A program made the translations under genes and the position numbers. DNA of 64,000 bases from Salipiger sp. IMCC34102 (lineage in GTDB: Bacteria > Pseudomonadota > Alphaproteobacteria > Rhodobacterales > Rhodobacteraceae), in assembly GCF_004145405.1 (NCBI RefSeq), contig NZ_SELQ01000006.1, positions 169,186 through 233,185 on the forward strand, written 5' to 3'. The first letter of the stretch is position 1. Each line of letters opens with the position of its first letter. Below the pieces are notes generated by a model. That model was not told the DNA's origin. It saw only the letters and a program-made list of their open reading frames with translations, and searched no databases. Of the stretch, positions 44,939-53,408 are shown one piece after another.

Positions 44939-45661
44939 ATGACCTATTGCGTCGGCCTGCGCCTGAACCAAGGCCTCGTGTTCATGTCCGACACCCGCAC
45001 CAACGCGGGCGTGGACAATTTCTCGACCACCCGAAAGCAGTTCAGCTGGGAAGTCGAAGGCGAGCGGGTCATCACGATCATGACCGCGGGCAACCTTGCC
45101 ACCACGCAGTCGCTGATCTCGCTGCTGGAGGAACGCTCCAAGCACGCGGTGGACCGCAACCCCTCGATCCTGTCGGAGCCCACGATGTTCCAGGTCGCGC
45201 GGCTGGTGGGCGCGACCCTGCGCGAGGTGATCGCCTATTCCAACGATACCGGCGTCGATCGCTTCCGCGCCAGCGTCATCGTCGGCGGCCAGATCCGCGG
45301 CGGCGAACCCACGATCTTCATGGTCTACCCCGAAGGCAACTTCATCGAGGTGACCGACGAGACGCCCTTCTTCCAGATCGGCGAGACGAAATACGGCAAG
45401 CCGATCCTCGTGCGCGGTTACGACCCCGAAATGACCTTCACCGATACCGTCAAGCTGCTGCTCGTCAGCTTCGATTCCACGGTGAAATCGAACCTCTCGG
45501 TGGGATTGCCTTTCGATATCCTCTGCTACCGCAAGGACAGCTTCGACATCGAGGTCCGCAAGCGGGTCGAACTCAACGATCCGGTCTATCGCAAGATCGC
45601 CGAAGGCTGGTCGAAGGCGCTGCGCGAGTCCTTCCTGTCCCTGCCCGACTACGATCTCTAG
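44939..45661 (+). CDS. proteasome-type protease Anbu
   Basis: The 240-aa protein is a 20S-proteasome beta-like Ntn hydrolase of the Anbu (ancestral beta subunit) family. After Met removal the new N-terminus is Thr (MTYCVGLRL), the expected nucleophile. Asp18 in MSDTRTNAG and Lys33 in TTRKQF match the conserved catalytic Asp and Lys. Unlike HslV, Anbu forms open rings and lacks an obvious ATPase partner. It closes the five-gene cluster, consistent with processing of products of the ligase and transglutaminase enzymes; the substrate is unknown. Confidence 0.93.
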   Translation: MTYCVGLRLNQGLVFMSDTRTNAGVDNFSTTRKQFSWEVEGERVITIMTAGNLATTQSLISLLEERSKHAVDRNPSILSEPTMFQVARLVGATLREVIAYSNDTGVDRFRASVIVGGQIRGGEPTIFMVYPEGNFIEVTDETPFFQIGETKYGKPILVRGYDPEMTFTDTVKLLLVSFDSTVKSNLSVGLPFDILCYRKDSFDIEVRKRVELNDPVYRKIAEGWSKALRESFLSLPDYDL

Positions 45662-45976
45662 GGCAGGTCCGGGAGCTTGGCCGCCATAGTGGATAAGCGG
45701 GCGGCGAAGGGTGGTGCGACACGGCGCCAAGTCGGACGTCGGGACGTTCCCCTGTCTGGAGTCGCCGCCATACAGGCCAATCCCGGCGGTTTCGCCAATG
45801 GCACGAGGAAGCCGCCGCCGGGCCCTCCCTTACGACGGCGATTGTCACCGAATAACGGGCATGGTCTAAAAGCACGGCAACCTGTGGGATATTGAGCAAG
45901 CGTATCAGCTGTCCTATCCATCTAACCAAGTCGCATGATTTCACGCACTCGAACGACAACCGCTGGCGGAGCCTGC
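45662..45976. other. intergenic region before the hybrid kinase gene
   Basis: I see no supported gene in this 315-bp gap. The right end (from about 45840) is relatively AT-rich and should hold the promoter of the kinase gene. A GGCGGAG stretch at about 45965-45971 is a plausible ribosome site for the ATG at 45977. No recognisable EcfG (GGAAC...CGTT) site was found by eye. Confidence 0.5.
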
Positions 45977-48900
45977 ATGACCGAATCATTCCCTCTCGCC
46001 AGCCGGGAAGACAGCGCCCCCGTCATCGTCGGCATCGGCGCGTCCGCCGGTGGGCTGGAGGCCCTTCGCGGGTTCCTCGATGCGCTGCCCGACGATCAGA
46101 ACCTTGCCATCGTGATCGTCCAGCACCTCGATCCCGATCATGACAGCCTGCTGAAGGAACTGCTGGAAAAGCGCACCCGCATTCCCATTCGCATGGCCGA
46201 AGACGGGCTATCGATCGAAGCCGGTCAGATCTACCTGATCGCACCCGGCCAGTCGCTGACGGTGGCCAACGACCAGCTGCGGTCCCGCGACTTCGAGGTT
46301 CCGCGCGGACGCCGGCGCCCGATCGACGAATTCTTCGTCTCGCTCGCACGCAATTCGCGCGAACGCGCCGTCGGCATCGTCCTGTCGGGCACCGGCAGCG
46401 ACGGCACCCACGGCACGCAAGTGATCAAGGAACACGGCGGGCTGGTCTTCGCCCAGGCCCTGTCGGAAGCGAAATACGACGGAATGCCGCGCAGCGTCGT
46501 GGAATCCGGGTGCGCCGACTTCGTCCTTCCGACCGGCGACATGTTCTCCGTGCTGAACGATTACTTCGACTGCATGGGCGGCATTCCCTCCGAGGAACTG
46601 TCGGACCGGACCTTCATCGACCGGGCGATGCGGCACGTGCAGTATCGCACCGGCCACGACTTCAGCGGCTACAAGCCCGGCACCCTGCTGCGTCGCATCG
46701 CGGTGCGCATGGCAGTCTTGGGCGTCACGAAACCTGCCGAGTATCTCAAGGTGCTCATCAGCGATCACGACGAGGCGGATCGCCTGTTCCGCGACATGTT
46801 GATCAGCGTCACCCGCTTCTTTCGTGACCGGGCCGTCTTCGACGAGTTGCGCGACAGGATCCTGCCGGAACTGCTGGACGGCAAGACCGGCAACGACGAA
46901 CTGCGGATCTGGGTACCCGGATGTTCGTCGGGTCAGGAAGCCTACAGCATCGCCATGCTCGTCAGCGAAGCGATGGAGCGCAGCAACGCCAAGCCCAACG
47001 TGATGATCTTCGCCACGGACATCTCGGAAGCGGCGCTGGGCGTGGCGCGGCGCGGGCGCTACCTCAACACCATCGTCGAGGACGTGCCGGCGGAGTTCCT
47101 GCACAAGTACTTCGACTGGCAAAGCGACAGCTACGCGGTGAACGAGCGTCTGCGGTCCATGGTCCAGTTCTCGGTCCAGAGCCTGACCCGGGATCCGCCG
47201 TTCAGTCAGCTGGACATGATCTCCTGCCGCAACGTAATGATCTACTTCGACAAGGCCTTCCAGGAACGCGCCATGAAGGTGTTCCACTACGCGCTGCGCG
47301 AAAGCGGGATCCTGGTGCTGGGCACCTCCGAGATGACGGTCAACGCGGACGGCCTGTTCGACGACGTCTCGCGGCAGAACCGCATCTACCGCCGCTGCCC
47401 GGGCGAGGCGCGCCGGTTGGAACTTCCGACAGCCGCGGCCACCGCCGCCGACAGCGACCCCGTCGTAGTACAGGCCTCCGTGCCGGACGCGCGCCACATG
47501 GCCTCTCACCCGTTCACCGACGAGTTGCTCGACGTGATCTCGCCCGCCTACCTCGTGGTCAGCGAGACCGGCGAACTGGTCTACGCATCCGACGCGGCCA
47601 CGAAGTACCTGGTGGTGGCGGCGGGGCGTCCGCAGCTCGACGTGGACAAGCTGATCCGCAAGGAACTGGAGAAGCCCCTGCGGCGCATCCTGAACCGCGA
47701 GACCGAAGGCTCGGAAAACACCACGCTGGAATTCGACGCCAAGCTGTGGGGAGAGACCAGCCACGTCAAGCTGACGCGGCGGCGGCTCTACGATGGGCAG
47801 AACATCGTGCTGATCGACGAGGCGCCCCTCTCCGAGGCGGTGCCGAACGCAGGCGCGGAAGGTCGTATCGACGCCAACACGGCCGCCTACATCCAGGAGT
47901 TGGAAGCCGATCTGGACGACGCCCGCGAGAAGGTCCGCGCAGCAGTCGAGGAACTCGAGACATCGAACGAGGAGCTCAAGAGCTCCAACGAAGAGATGAT
48001 GTCGATGAACGAGGAACTCCAATCCGCGAACGAGGAGCTGACGACCACCAACGACGAGCTGAACCTCAAGATCACCGAAGTCCGCGAGGCCAACAGCGAT
48101 CTGGCCAATTTCATCCGCGCCACGAAGGTCAGCACGATCTTCCTGGATGCGAACCTCAAGTTGCGCAGCTTCACGCCCGAGGCGCAGAAGCTCTTCCGGT
48201 TCCAGGTGTCGGACCTCGGGCGGCCGATCGACGACATCGGGTCCGATCTCGACATGCGCAAGCTGGTCGAAGACTGCCGCGCCACCATCGACCAAGACGA
48301 ATTGATGGAGACCGACTACGACACGCCCGATGACAGCTACTTCAGCGCACGCCTGGTGCCCTATGGGCGGGACGACGATACCAGCGGCGGCGTGGTGGTC
48401 TCCTTCTTCGACGTGACCGAATTGCGGAACCTCGCCCGGGACGCGGAATCGGCGCGCACGATCGCGGCCCGCCACCAGCAGGAAGTCGAGGAACTCTACG
48501 ATTCAAGCCCGCAGGCCATGGCGGTGCTGGACGAAGACCTCAGGTACGTGCGGGCGAACAAGAAACTTGCGGACCTCGCGGGGACGACGGTCGATCAGGT
48601 AATCGGGCGCAAGCTCGGCGATCTGTCCAGCGGGATCACGGCCCAGATGCGCGAGCTTGCGCAAAGCGTCATCGCGACCGGAGACCGCATCGAAGGCCAG
48701 CAATTGCGCGGGCGCAACACCGCGGAAGGCAATCCCGAACGAGTCTGGGAGACCGACTGGTTCGCCATTCGTCACGACGGAAAGTTCATCGGTGTCGGCC
48801 TGAACGTGCGCGACATCACCGAACAGGTGATCCTTCAGTTCGAGCTGCGGCGCGTCATGCAGGAATTGCAGCACCGCGTGAAGAACATGCTGGCCAACGT

Positions 48901-49471
48901 GCTGGCCCTTGTCTCGCGCGCCGGACGCGACGTGACCGTGGACCGGCCGATCTTCGACGTGCTTGGCCAGCGGATCCAGGCGCTCGCGCAGACGCACAAG
49001 TTGCTCACCCAGTCGAACTGGGCCTCGGCCAAACTTCACGAGGTGCTCAAGCCCGAACTGACGCATGTCTACGGCGATGAGCGGGTGAAACTGAAAGGTC
49101 CGAACATCGTCGTGAATGCCCGTGCCGCCCTTTCGCTCAGCATGGCAATCCACGAGTTGGCCACGAATGCCGCGAAGTACGGCGCGTTCTCCATCGACGA
49201 GGGCACCGTGTCCTTGTCCTGGGTGCGCCAGGACGACGGCGATTCGGACAACTTCATCTTCACCTGGCGCGAGGAAGGCGGTCCTCCGGCCACGCGCGGC
49301 GAACAATCGGGTTTTGGCAGCCAACTGATCAAGTCGACCATCGAGGGCAGCCTTGGCGGTCAGGTGGAATTTTCCTGGGAACAGATCGGGCTGTCGTGCG
49401 TTTTCACTGTTCCGGCAGGGGCACTGATAGAGATACCAAATGAATCAATCTTCGACACCGTCGCGTCCTAG
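45977..49471 (+). CDS. CheB-CheR-PAS-HWE hybrid sensor histidine kinase
   Basis: This 1164-aa cytoplasmic signalling protein has several domains in order. (1) A CheB methylesterase-like domain (about 15-195) with the catalytic triad Ser23 (GIGASAGG), His50 (VQHLDPDH) and Asp about 141 (LSGTGSDGTHG). (2) A CheR methyltransferase region (about 210-480). (3) A PAS-like domain. (4) A coiled coil of repeated NEEL/NEEM units (about 655-705). (5) PAS domains. (6) A C-terminal HWE kinase with phospho-His near residue 966 (LQHRVKN) and the ATP-binding HELATNAAKYGA box. The ATG at 45977 was preferred over 45935. It overlaps a response regulator by 32 bp. Confidence 0.92.
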   Translation: MTESFPLASREDSAPVIVGIGASAGGLEALRGFLDALPDDQNLAIVIVQHLDPDHDSLLKELLEKRTRIPIRMAEDGLSIEAGQIYLIAPGQSLTVANDQLRSRDFEVPRGRRRPIDEFFVSLARNSRERAVGIVLSGTGSDGTHGTQVIKEHGGLVFAQALSEAKYDGMPRSVVESGCADFVLPTGDMFSVLNDYFDCMGGIPSEELSDRTFIDRAMRHVQYRTGHDFSGYKPGTLLRRIAVRMAVLGVTKPAEYLKVLISDHDEADRLFRDMLISVTRFFRDRAVFDELRDRILPELLDGKTGNDELRIWVPGCSSGQEAYSIAMLVSEAMERSNAKPNVMIFATDISEAALGVARRGRYLNTIVEDVPAEFLHKYFDWQSDSYAVNERLRSMVQFSVQSLTRDPPFSQLDMISCRNVMIYFDKAFQERAMKVFHYALRESGILVLGTSEMTVNADGLFDDVSRQNRIYRRCPGEARRLELPTAAATAADSDPVVVQASVPDARHMASHPFTDELLDVISPAYLVVSETGELVYASDAATKYLVVAAGRPQLDVDKLIRKELEKPLRRILNRETEGSENTTLEFDAKLWGETSHVKLTRRRLYDGQNIVLIDEAPLSEAVPNAGAEGRIDANTAAYIQELEADLDDAREKVRAAVEELETSNEELKSSNEEMMSMNEELQSANEELTTTNDELNLKITEVREANSDLANFIRATKVSTIFLDANLKLRSFTPEAQKLFRFQVSDLGRPIDDIGSDLDMRKLVEDCRATIDQDELMETDYDTPDDSYFSARLVPYGRDDDTSGGVVVSFFDVTELRNLARDAESARTIAARHQQEVEELYDSSPQAMAVLDEDLRYVRANKKLADLAGTTVDQVIGRKLGDLSSGITAQMRELAQSVIATGDRIEGQQLRGRNTAEGNPERVWETDWFAIRHDGKFIGVGLNVRDITEQVILQFELRRVMQELQHRVKNMLANVLALVSRAGRDVTVDRPIFDVLGQRIQALAQTHKLLTQSNWASAKLHEVLKPELTHVYGDERVKLKGPNIVVNARAALSLSMAIHELATNAAKYGAFSIDEGTVSLSWVRQDDGDSDNFIFTWREEGGPPATRGEQSGFGSQLIKSTIEGSLGGQVEFSWEQIGLSCVFTVPAGALIEIPNESIFDTVAS

Positions 49472-49814
49472 GGTCCTGTATGTCGAAGACGAAATAATCG
49501 TGGCCCTCGATGTCGAGGACGGTTTGACGTCGGAACTGGGATTGCAGGTGCACACGGTGCACAACCTTTCGGCTGCGACGGCAGCCGCCCAGCGTCACGA
49601 GTTCGACTATGCCTTGCTGGACCTCAACCTGGGCAACGGAGAGCGGAGCACCGACCTAGGCCTGGCGCTGGCGGATCGCGGCGTCCACGTGGTCTTCGCA
49701 TCCGGCTACAACCGCAACGAGATCCGCGAGATCGACGATTTCCTATTGATCGAGAAGCCGTTCCGGATCAGCGACGTCGCGCAGGCTTTCGACCTGCCGG
49801 TGACACGCAACTGA
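49440..49814 (+). CDS. single-domain response regulator
   Basis: The 124-aa protein is a receiver domain alone. The acidic pair is E16/D17 (YVEDE), the phospho-accepting Asp is D61 (ALLDLNLG), and the switch and Lys positions are in FASGY and LLIEKPF. There is no output domain. It starts 32 bp inside the kinase gene in another frame, so the two are translationally coupled and very probably form a pair. Single-domain regulators next to HWE kinases often serve as phosphate sinks or signal to other kinases in alphaproteobacteria. Confidence 0.92.
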   Translation: MNQSSTPSRPRVLYVEDEIIVALDVEDGLTSELGLQVHTVHNLSAATAAAQRHEFDYALLDLNLGNGERSTDLGLALADRGVHVVFASGYNRNEIREIDDFLLIEKPFRISDVAQAFDLPVTRN

Positions 49815-49866
49815 CGTCTCGACACGGCGGCCCGCCGGGCCACCGGTCGTCGTTTTCGACCAAGCT

Positions 49867-50979
49867 CTAGAGGGTCACCCAGGCCGCGTTTCGTTTCGAT
49901 GACCGCACGCAGGCGTCGACGAAGGCCACGCCTTCCAGCCCATCCTGCACCGTCGGATAGAGGGCGGGTGACTTGCCCTTACCCTCGATCGCATCGGCGG
50001 CGTCGGAATAGATCGTGGCAAAGGCTTCCAGGTAACCTTCGGGGTGCCCCCCGGGAATACGCGTGCCTTGGTCCGCGCCGGAGGCCCCCGCCCGCGTCAG
50101 GATCCGCGCAGGTTCGCCGTAGGGCGTGAACCGCATCTCGTTGGGATTCTCCTGCCCCCACTCGATTCCGCCCTTGTCGCCGTAGACCCGTAGGGTCAGC
50201 CGGTTTTCCGATCCTGTCGCAACCTGGCTGCACCAGAGCATGCCCCGCGCGCCCCCCTCGAAGCGGAGCATGACGTGAGCGTTGTCGTCGAGCTCGCGCC
50301 CCGGCACGAAACTGTGAAGATCGGCGGCAAGCGCTTCCAACGGCAACCCCGTCACGAAGCGCGCGAGGTTGTAGGCATGGGTGCCGATGTCACCGGTCGA
50401 GCCTCCCGCCCCCGACTGCGCGGGATCGGTGCGCCAGGCCGCCTGCTTGTTGTCCGGGTCGGGGGTCTCTGCCAGCCAGTCCTGTGCGTATTCGACCTGC
50501 ACGACGCGGATCGTGCCCAGATCGCCATTCGCGATCATCTGCCGCGCGTGCCGCATGAGCGGATAGCCCGTGTAGTTGTGCGTCAGCACGAAGAGGGCGT
50601 CGGATTTCTCGGCCGCCTTCACCAGCGATTTCGCCTCGGCCAGCGTGGCGGTCAGGGGCTTGTCGCAGATCACGTGGATCCCGCGCTTGAGAAACTCCTT
50701 CGCCACCGGCGCGTGCATGTGATTGGGCGTCACGATGGAGACCGCCTCGATCCCGTCCTTCAGCCGCGCCTCGCGCTTGGCCATTGCCTTGAAGTCGTCA
50801 TAGGTCCGTGCAGGATCCAGCCCCAGCGCACGCCCCGACGCCTGCGCCCGTTCGGGGCTGGAGGACAGCGCCCCCGCGACCAGCTCGAACCTGTTGTCGA
50901 TCCGCGCCGCGATCCGGTGCACGCCCCCGATGAACGCGTCCTGGCCGCCCCCCACCATGCCCAGTCTGATACGTCTCAT
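49867..50979 (-). CDS. Gfo/Idh/MocA-family NAD(P)-dependent oxidoreductase
   Basis: The 370-aa protein has an N-terminal Rossmann fold (IRLGMVGGGQDAFIGGVHR) and the family CDKPLTATLAEAKSL motif near residue 115, with the catalytic EKP-like Lys. The C-terminal alpha/beta domain includes GGSTGDIGTHAYNLARF near residue 190, the usual substrate-binding H/D region. It probably oxidises a sugar or inositol derivative. ATG 50979 was chosen with GGAGT upstream. It heads into a minus-strand cluster with an isomerase and an aldo/keto reductase. Confidence 0.88.
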   Translation of the reverse strand: MRRIRLGMVGGGQDAFIGGVHRIAARIDNRFELVAGALSSSPERAQASGRALGLDPARTYDDFKAMAKREARLKDGIEAVSIVTPNHMHAPVAKEFLKRGIHVICDKPLTATLAEAKSLVKAAEKSDALFVLTHNYTGYPLMRHARQMIANGDLGTIRVVQVEYAQDWLAETPDPDNKQAAWRTDPAQSGAGGSTGDIGTHAYNLARFVTGLPLEALAADLHSFVPGRELDDNAHVMLRFEGGARGMLWCSQVATGSENRLTLRVYGDKGGIEWGQENPNEMRFTPYGEPARILTRAGASGADQGTRIPGGHPEGYLEAFATIYSDAADAIEGKGKSPALYPTVQDGLEGVAFVDACVRSSKRNAAWVTL

Positions 50980-51048
50980 CGCAACTCCATCTTCTTCTGG
51001 CTTCAAATATCCCGGGGTCTGGGGCAGAGCCCCAGAGAACGCACCCCC

Positions 51049-52104
51049 TTAGCCGAGCCCCAGCATCTTCGCGTTCATCGCCTCGTCCGCCCCGCTGCCT
51101 GCGAAGTCGTCGAAGGCATGCGGCGTGACTCGGATGATGTGGTCCTTGACGAAGGCCGCGCCTTCGCGCGCGCCGTCCTCGGGATGCTTGAGCGCGCATT
51201 CCCATTCCACCACGGCCCAGCCGTCGAAATCGTTGGCCGCCATCTTGGAAAAGACCGCCCCGAAATCGACCTGTCCGTCACCCAGCGACCGGAAGCGCCC
51301 GGCCCGGTCGACCCACGACTGGTAGCCGCCGTAGACGCCCTGCCGGCCCGTCGGATTGAACTCCGCATCCTTGACGTGGAACATGCCGATCCGTTCGCGG
51401 TAGATGTCGATGTTGTCGAGGTAATCCAGGCATTGCAGCACGTAGTGCGACGGATCGTAGAGCATCTTGGCCCGGGCGTGCTGGCCCACCCGGTCGAGGA
51501 ACATCTCGAAGGTGACGCCGTCGTGCAGATCCTCGCCGGGGTGGATCTCGTAGCACAGGTCGATGCCCCGCTCCTCGGCGTGGTCAAGAAGCGGGCGCCA
51601 GCGGCGGGCAAGCTCGTCGAAGGCCTGTTCGACAAGCCCCGCGGGGCGTTGGGGCCAGGGGTAGACATACGGCCAGGCCAAGGCGCCGGAAAACGTCGCT
51701 TGCGCCGTCAGGCCCAGGTTGGCCGACGCATCGAGCGCCAGCCGCACCTGGTCCACCGCCCATTCCTGCCGGGCCTTGGGATCATTGTGCACGCTTGGAT
51801 CCGCGAAGCCGTCGAAGGCCAGGTCATAGGCAGGATGCACGGCGACGAGCTGGCCCTGCAGGTGCGTCGACAGTTCCGTCACCTCGACCCCGTTCTCTCG
51901 GGCGCGGCCAGCCCAGTCGTCGCAGTAATCCTTGGATGTAGCCGCCTGTTGCAGGTCGATCAGCCGCGCGTCCCAGCTTGGCACCTGAACGCCCTTGTAG
52001 CCGCAGTCGGCGGCCCAGCGCGTGATGCCGTCCCAGCTGTCGAAGGGCGCCTTGTCGCCCGCGAATTGCGCCAGAAACAGCGCCGGTCCCTTGATGGTCT
52101 TCAT
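51049..52104 (-). CDS. sugar phosphate isomerase/epimerase (AP endonuclease 2-like TIM barrel)
   Basis: The 351-aa protein has the xylose-isomerase-like TIM-barrel fold. Metal-binding residues are suggested by YEIHPGED near residue 185, DPSHYVLQ near residue 215 and FHVKDAEFN near residue 240, plus WECALKHPE near the C-terminus. It is located between the oxidoreductase and the aldo/keto reductase. Such pairs (Gfo/Idh/MocA plus isomerase) usually act in sugar or inositol catabolism; the exact substrate is unknown. Confidence 0.87.
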   Translation of the reverse strand: MKTIKGPALFLAQFAGDKAPFDSWDGITRWAADCGYKGVQVPSWDARLIDLQQAATSKDYCDDWAGRARENGVEVTELSTHLQGQLVAVHPAYDLAFDGFADPSVHNDPKARQEWAVDQVRLALDASANLGLTAQATFSGALAWPYVYPWPQRPAGLVEQAFDELARRWRPLLDHAEERGIDLCYEIHPGEDLHDGVTFEMFLDRVGQHARAKMLYDPSHYVLQCLDYLDNIDIYRERIGMFHVKDAEFNPTGRQGVYGGYQSWVDRAGRFRSLGDGQVDFGAVFSKMAANDFDGWAVVEWECALKHPEDGAREGAAFVKDHIIRVTPHAFDDFAGSGADEAMNAKMLGLG

Positions 52105-52147
52105 GATATCCTCCCTCGCATCAGCCTAGGCCGTTCGTCCTCCCCTC

Positions 52148-53194
52148 TCAACCTTCGGGTGCATTGTCGGACTGCGACGAGCCCGCCCACAGGTTGATCG
52201 CCTTGTCGTCCGCCCGCGCGTCGATCTCTGCCAGTTCGGTTTGGGTGAAGTCGAGGTTTTCCACGGCCTTCACGCAATCCTCGATCTGGGAGGGTTTGCT
52301 GGCGCCGATCAACGCCGTGGTGATCCCCTGCCCCCGCAGGACCCAGGCGATGGCCATCTGCGCCAGCGTCTGCCCCCGGGCCTCGGCCAATTCGTTGAGC
52401 GCGCGCACCGAATTCAGGGCATCCTCGGTCAGAAGCCCGCGGTCGAGCGACTTGTCCTGTGCCGCGCGGCTGTCCTCGGGGATGCCGCCGAGGTACTTCT
52501 TGGTCAGCATGCCCTGGGCCAAGGGCGTGAAGGCGATGGACCCCACGCCCAGTTCGGCCAGCGTGTCCTTCAGCCCGTCGGTTTCCACCCAGCGATTGAA
52601 GATGTTGTAGCTGGGCTGGTGGATCAGCAGCGGCACGCCGAGATCCTTCAGGATCGCCGCCGCCTCGCGGGTCTTTTCAGTGTTGTAGCTGCTGATACCC
52701 GCGTAGAGCGCCCGGCCGGATTTCACGATATCCGCCAGCGCGCCCATGGTTTCCTCCAGCGGCGTGTCGGGATCGAAGCGATGCGAATAGAAGATATCGA
52801 CGTAATCGAGGCCCATCCGGTCCAGCGACTGGTCGCAGGAGGCCATCAGGTACTTGCGGCTGCCCCAGTTGCCGTAGGGCCCGGGCCACATGTCGTAGCC
52901 TGCCTTGGAGCTGATGATAAGCTCGTCGCGGAAGCCCGCAAAATCGGTGCGCAGGATCTCGCCGAACGCCTCTTCGGCGCTGCCGTAGGGAGGTCCGTAA
53001 TTGTTGGCCAGATCGAAGTGGGTGATCCCGTGATCGAAGGCCGTGCGGCACATGGCGCGCTTGGTCTCGTGCGGGGTATCGCCGCCGAAATTGTGCCACA
53101 GGCCAAGGCTGACCGCCGGCAACATAAGGCCCGAGCGGCCGCAGCGGCGATAGGGCATCCGGTCGTAGCGATCATCGGCAGGGCGATAGGTCAT
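52148..53194 (-). CDS. aldo/keto reductase, L-glyceraldehyde 3-phosphate reductase-like (YghZ/GprA)
   Basis: The 348-aa protein is an (alpha/beta)8 aldo/keto reductase. It has GITHFDLANNYGPPYGSAEE near residue 60 with the catalytic Asp/Tyr, KAGYDMWPGPYGNWGSRKYL near residue 95 with the catalytic Lys, and YSHRFDPDTPLEET with the His. Much of this matches, from memory, E. coli YghZ. That enzyme reduces L-glyceraldehyde 3-phosphate and methylglyoxal. It ends the minus-strand cluster on its upstream side. Confidence 0.9.
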   Translation of the reverse strand: MTYRPADDRYDRMPYRRCGRSGLMLPAVSLGLWHNFGGDTPHETKRAMCRTAFDHGITHFDLANNYGPPYGSAEEAFGEILRTDFAGFRDELIISSKAGYDMWPGPYGNWGSRKYLMASCDQSLDRMGLDYVDIFYSHRFDPDTPLEETMGALADIVKSGRALYAGISSYNTEKTREAAAILKDLGVPLLIHQPSYNIFNRWVETDGLKDTLAELGVGSIAFTPLAQGMLTKKYLGGIPEDSRAAQDKSLDRGLLTEDALNSVRALNELAEARGQTLAQMAIAWVLRGQGITTALIGASKPSQIEDCVKAVENLDFTQTELAEIDARADDKAINLWAGSSQSDNAPEG

Positions 53195-53408
53195 GGTCTT
53201 GGCTCTCTCTTCGGGGCACGTCCTTGACGCGCAGATCTCGACATCCCGGCATCGGTGGTTTCCGCGGGGTCAGCCAGAGCCTTTCACACCCGGATCGAAC
53301 TGGAAAGGGCAAGGCGGAACGCCTTTCGCGCTGTCGCGGCGCGCTTGGCTTAAACCTTACTTCACGCCCGCTTGCTACCACCCCGCCGTCACGAGGGCCG
53401 GAGGGTAG

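Noticed and set aside
53195..53408. possible small gene before the GGDEF-EAL protein
   Set aside because: The frames at 53193-53442 are short, Arg-rich and start inside the reductase promoter region; no support.
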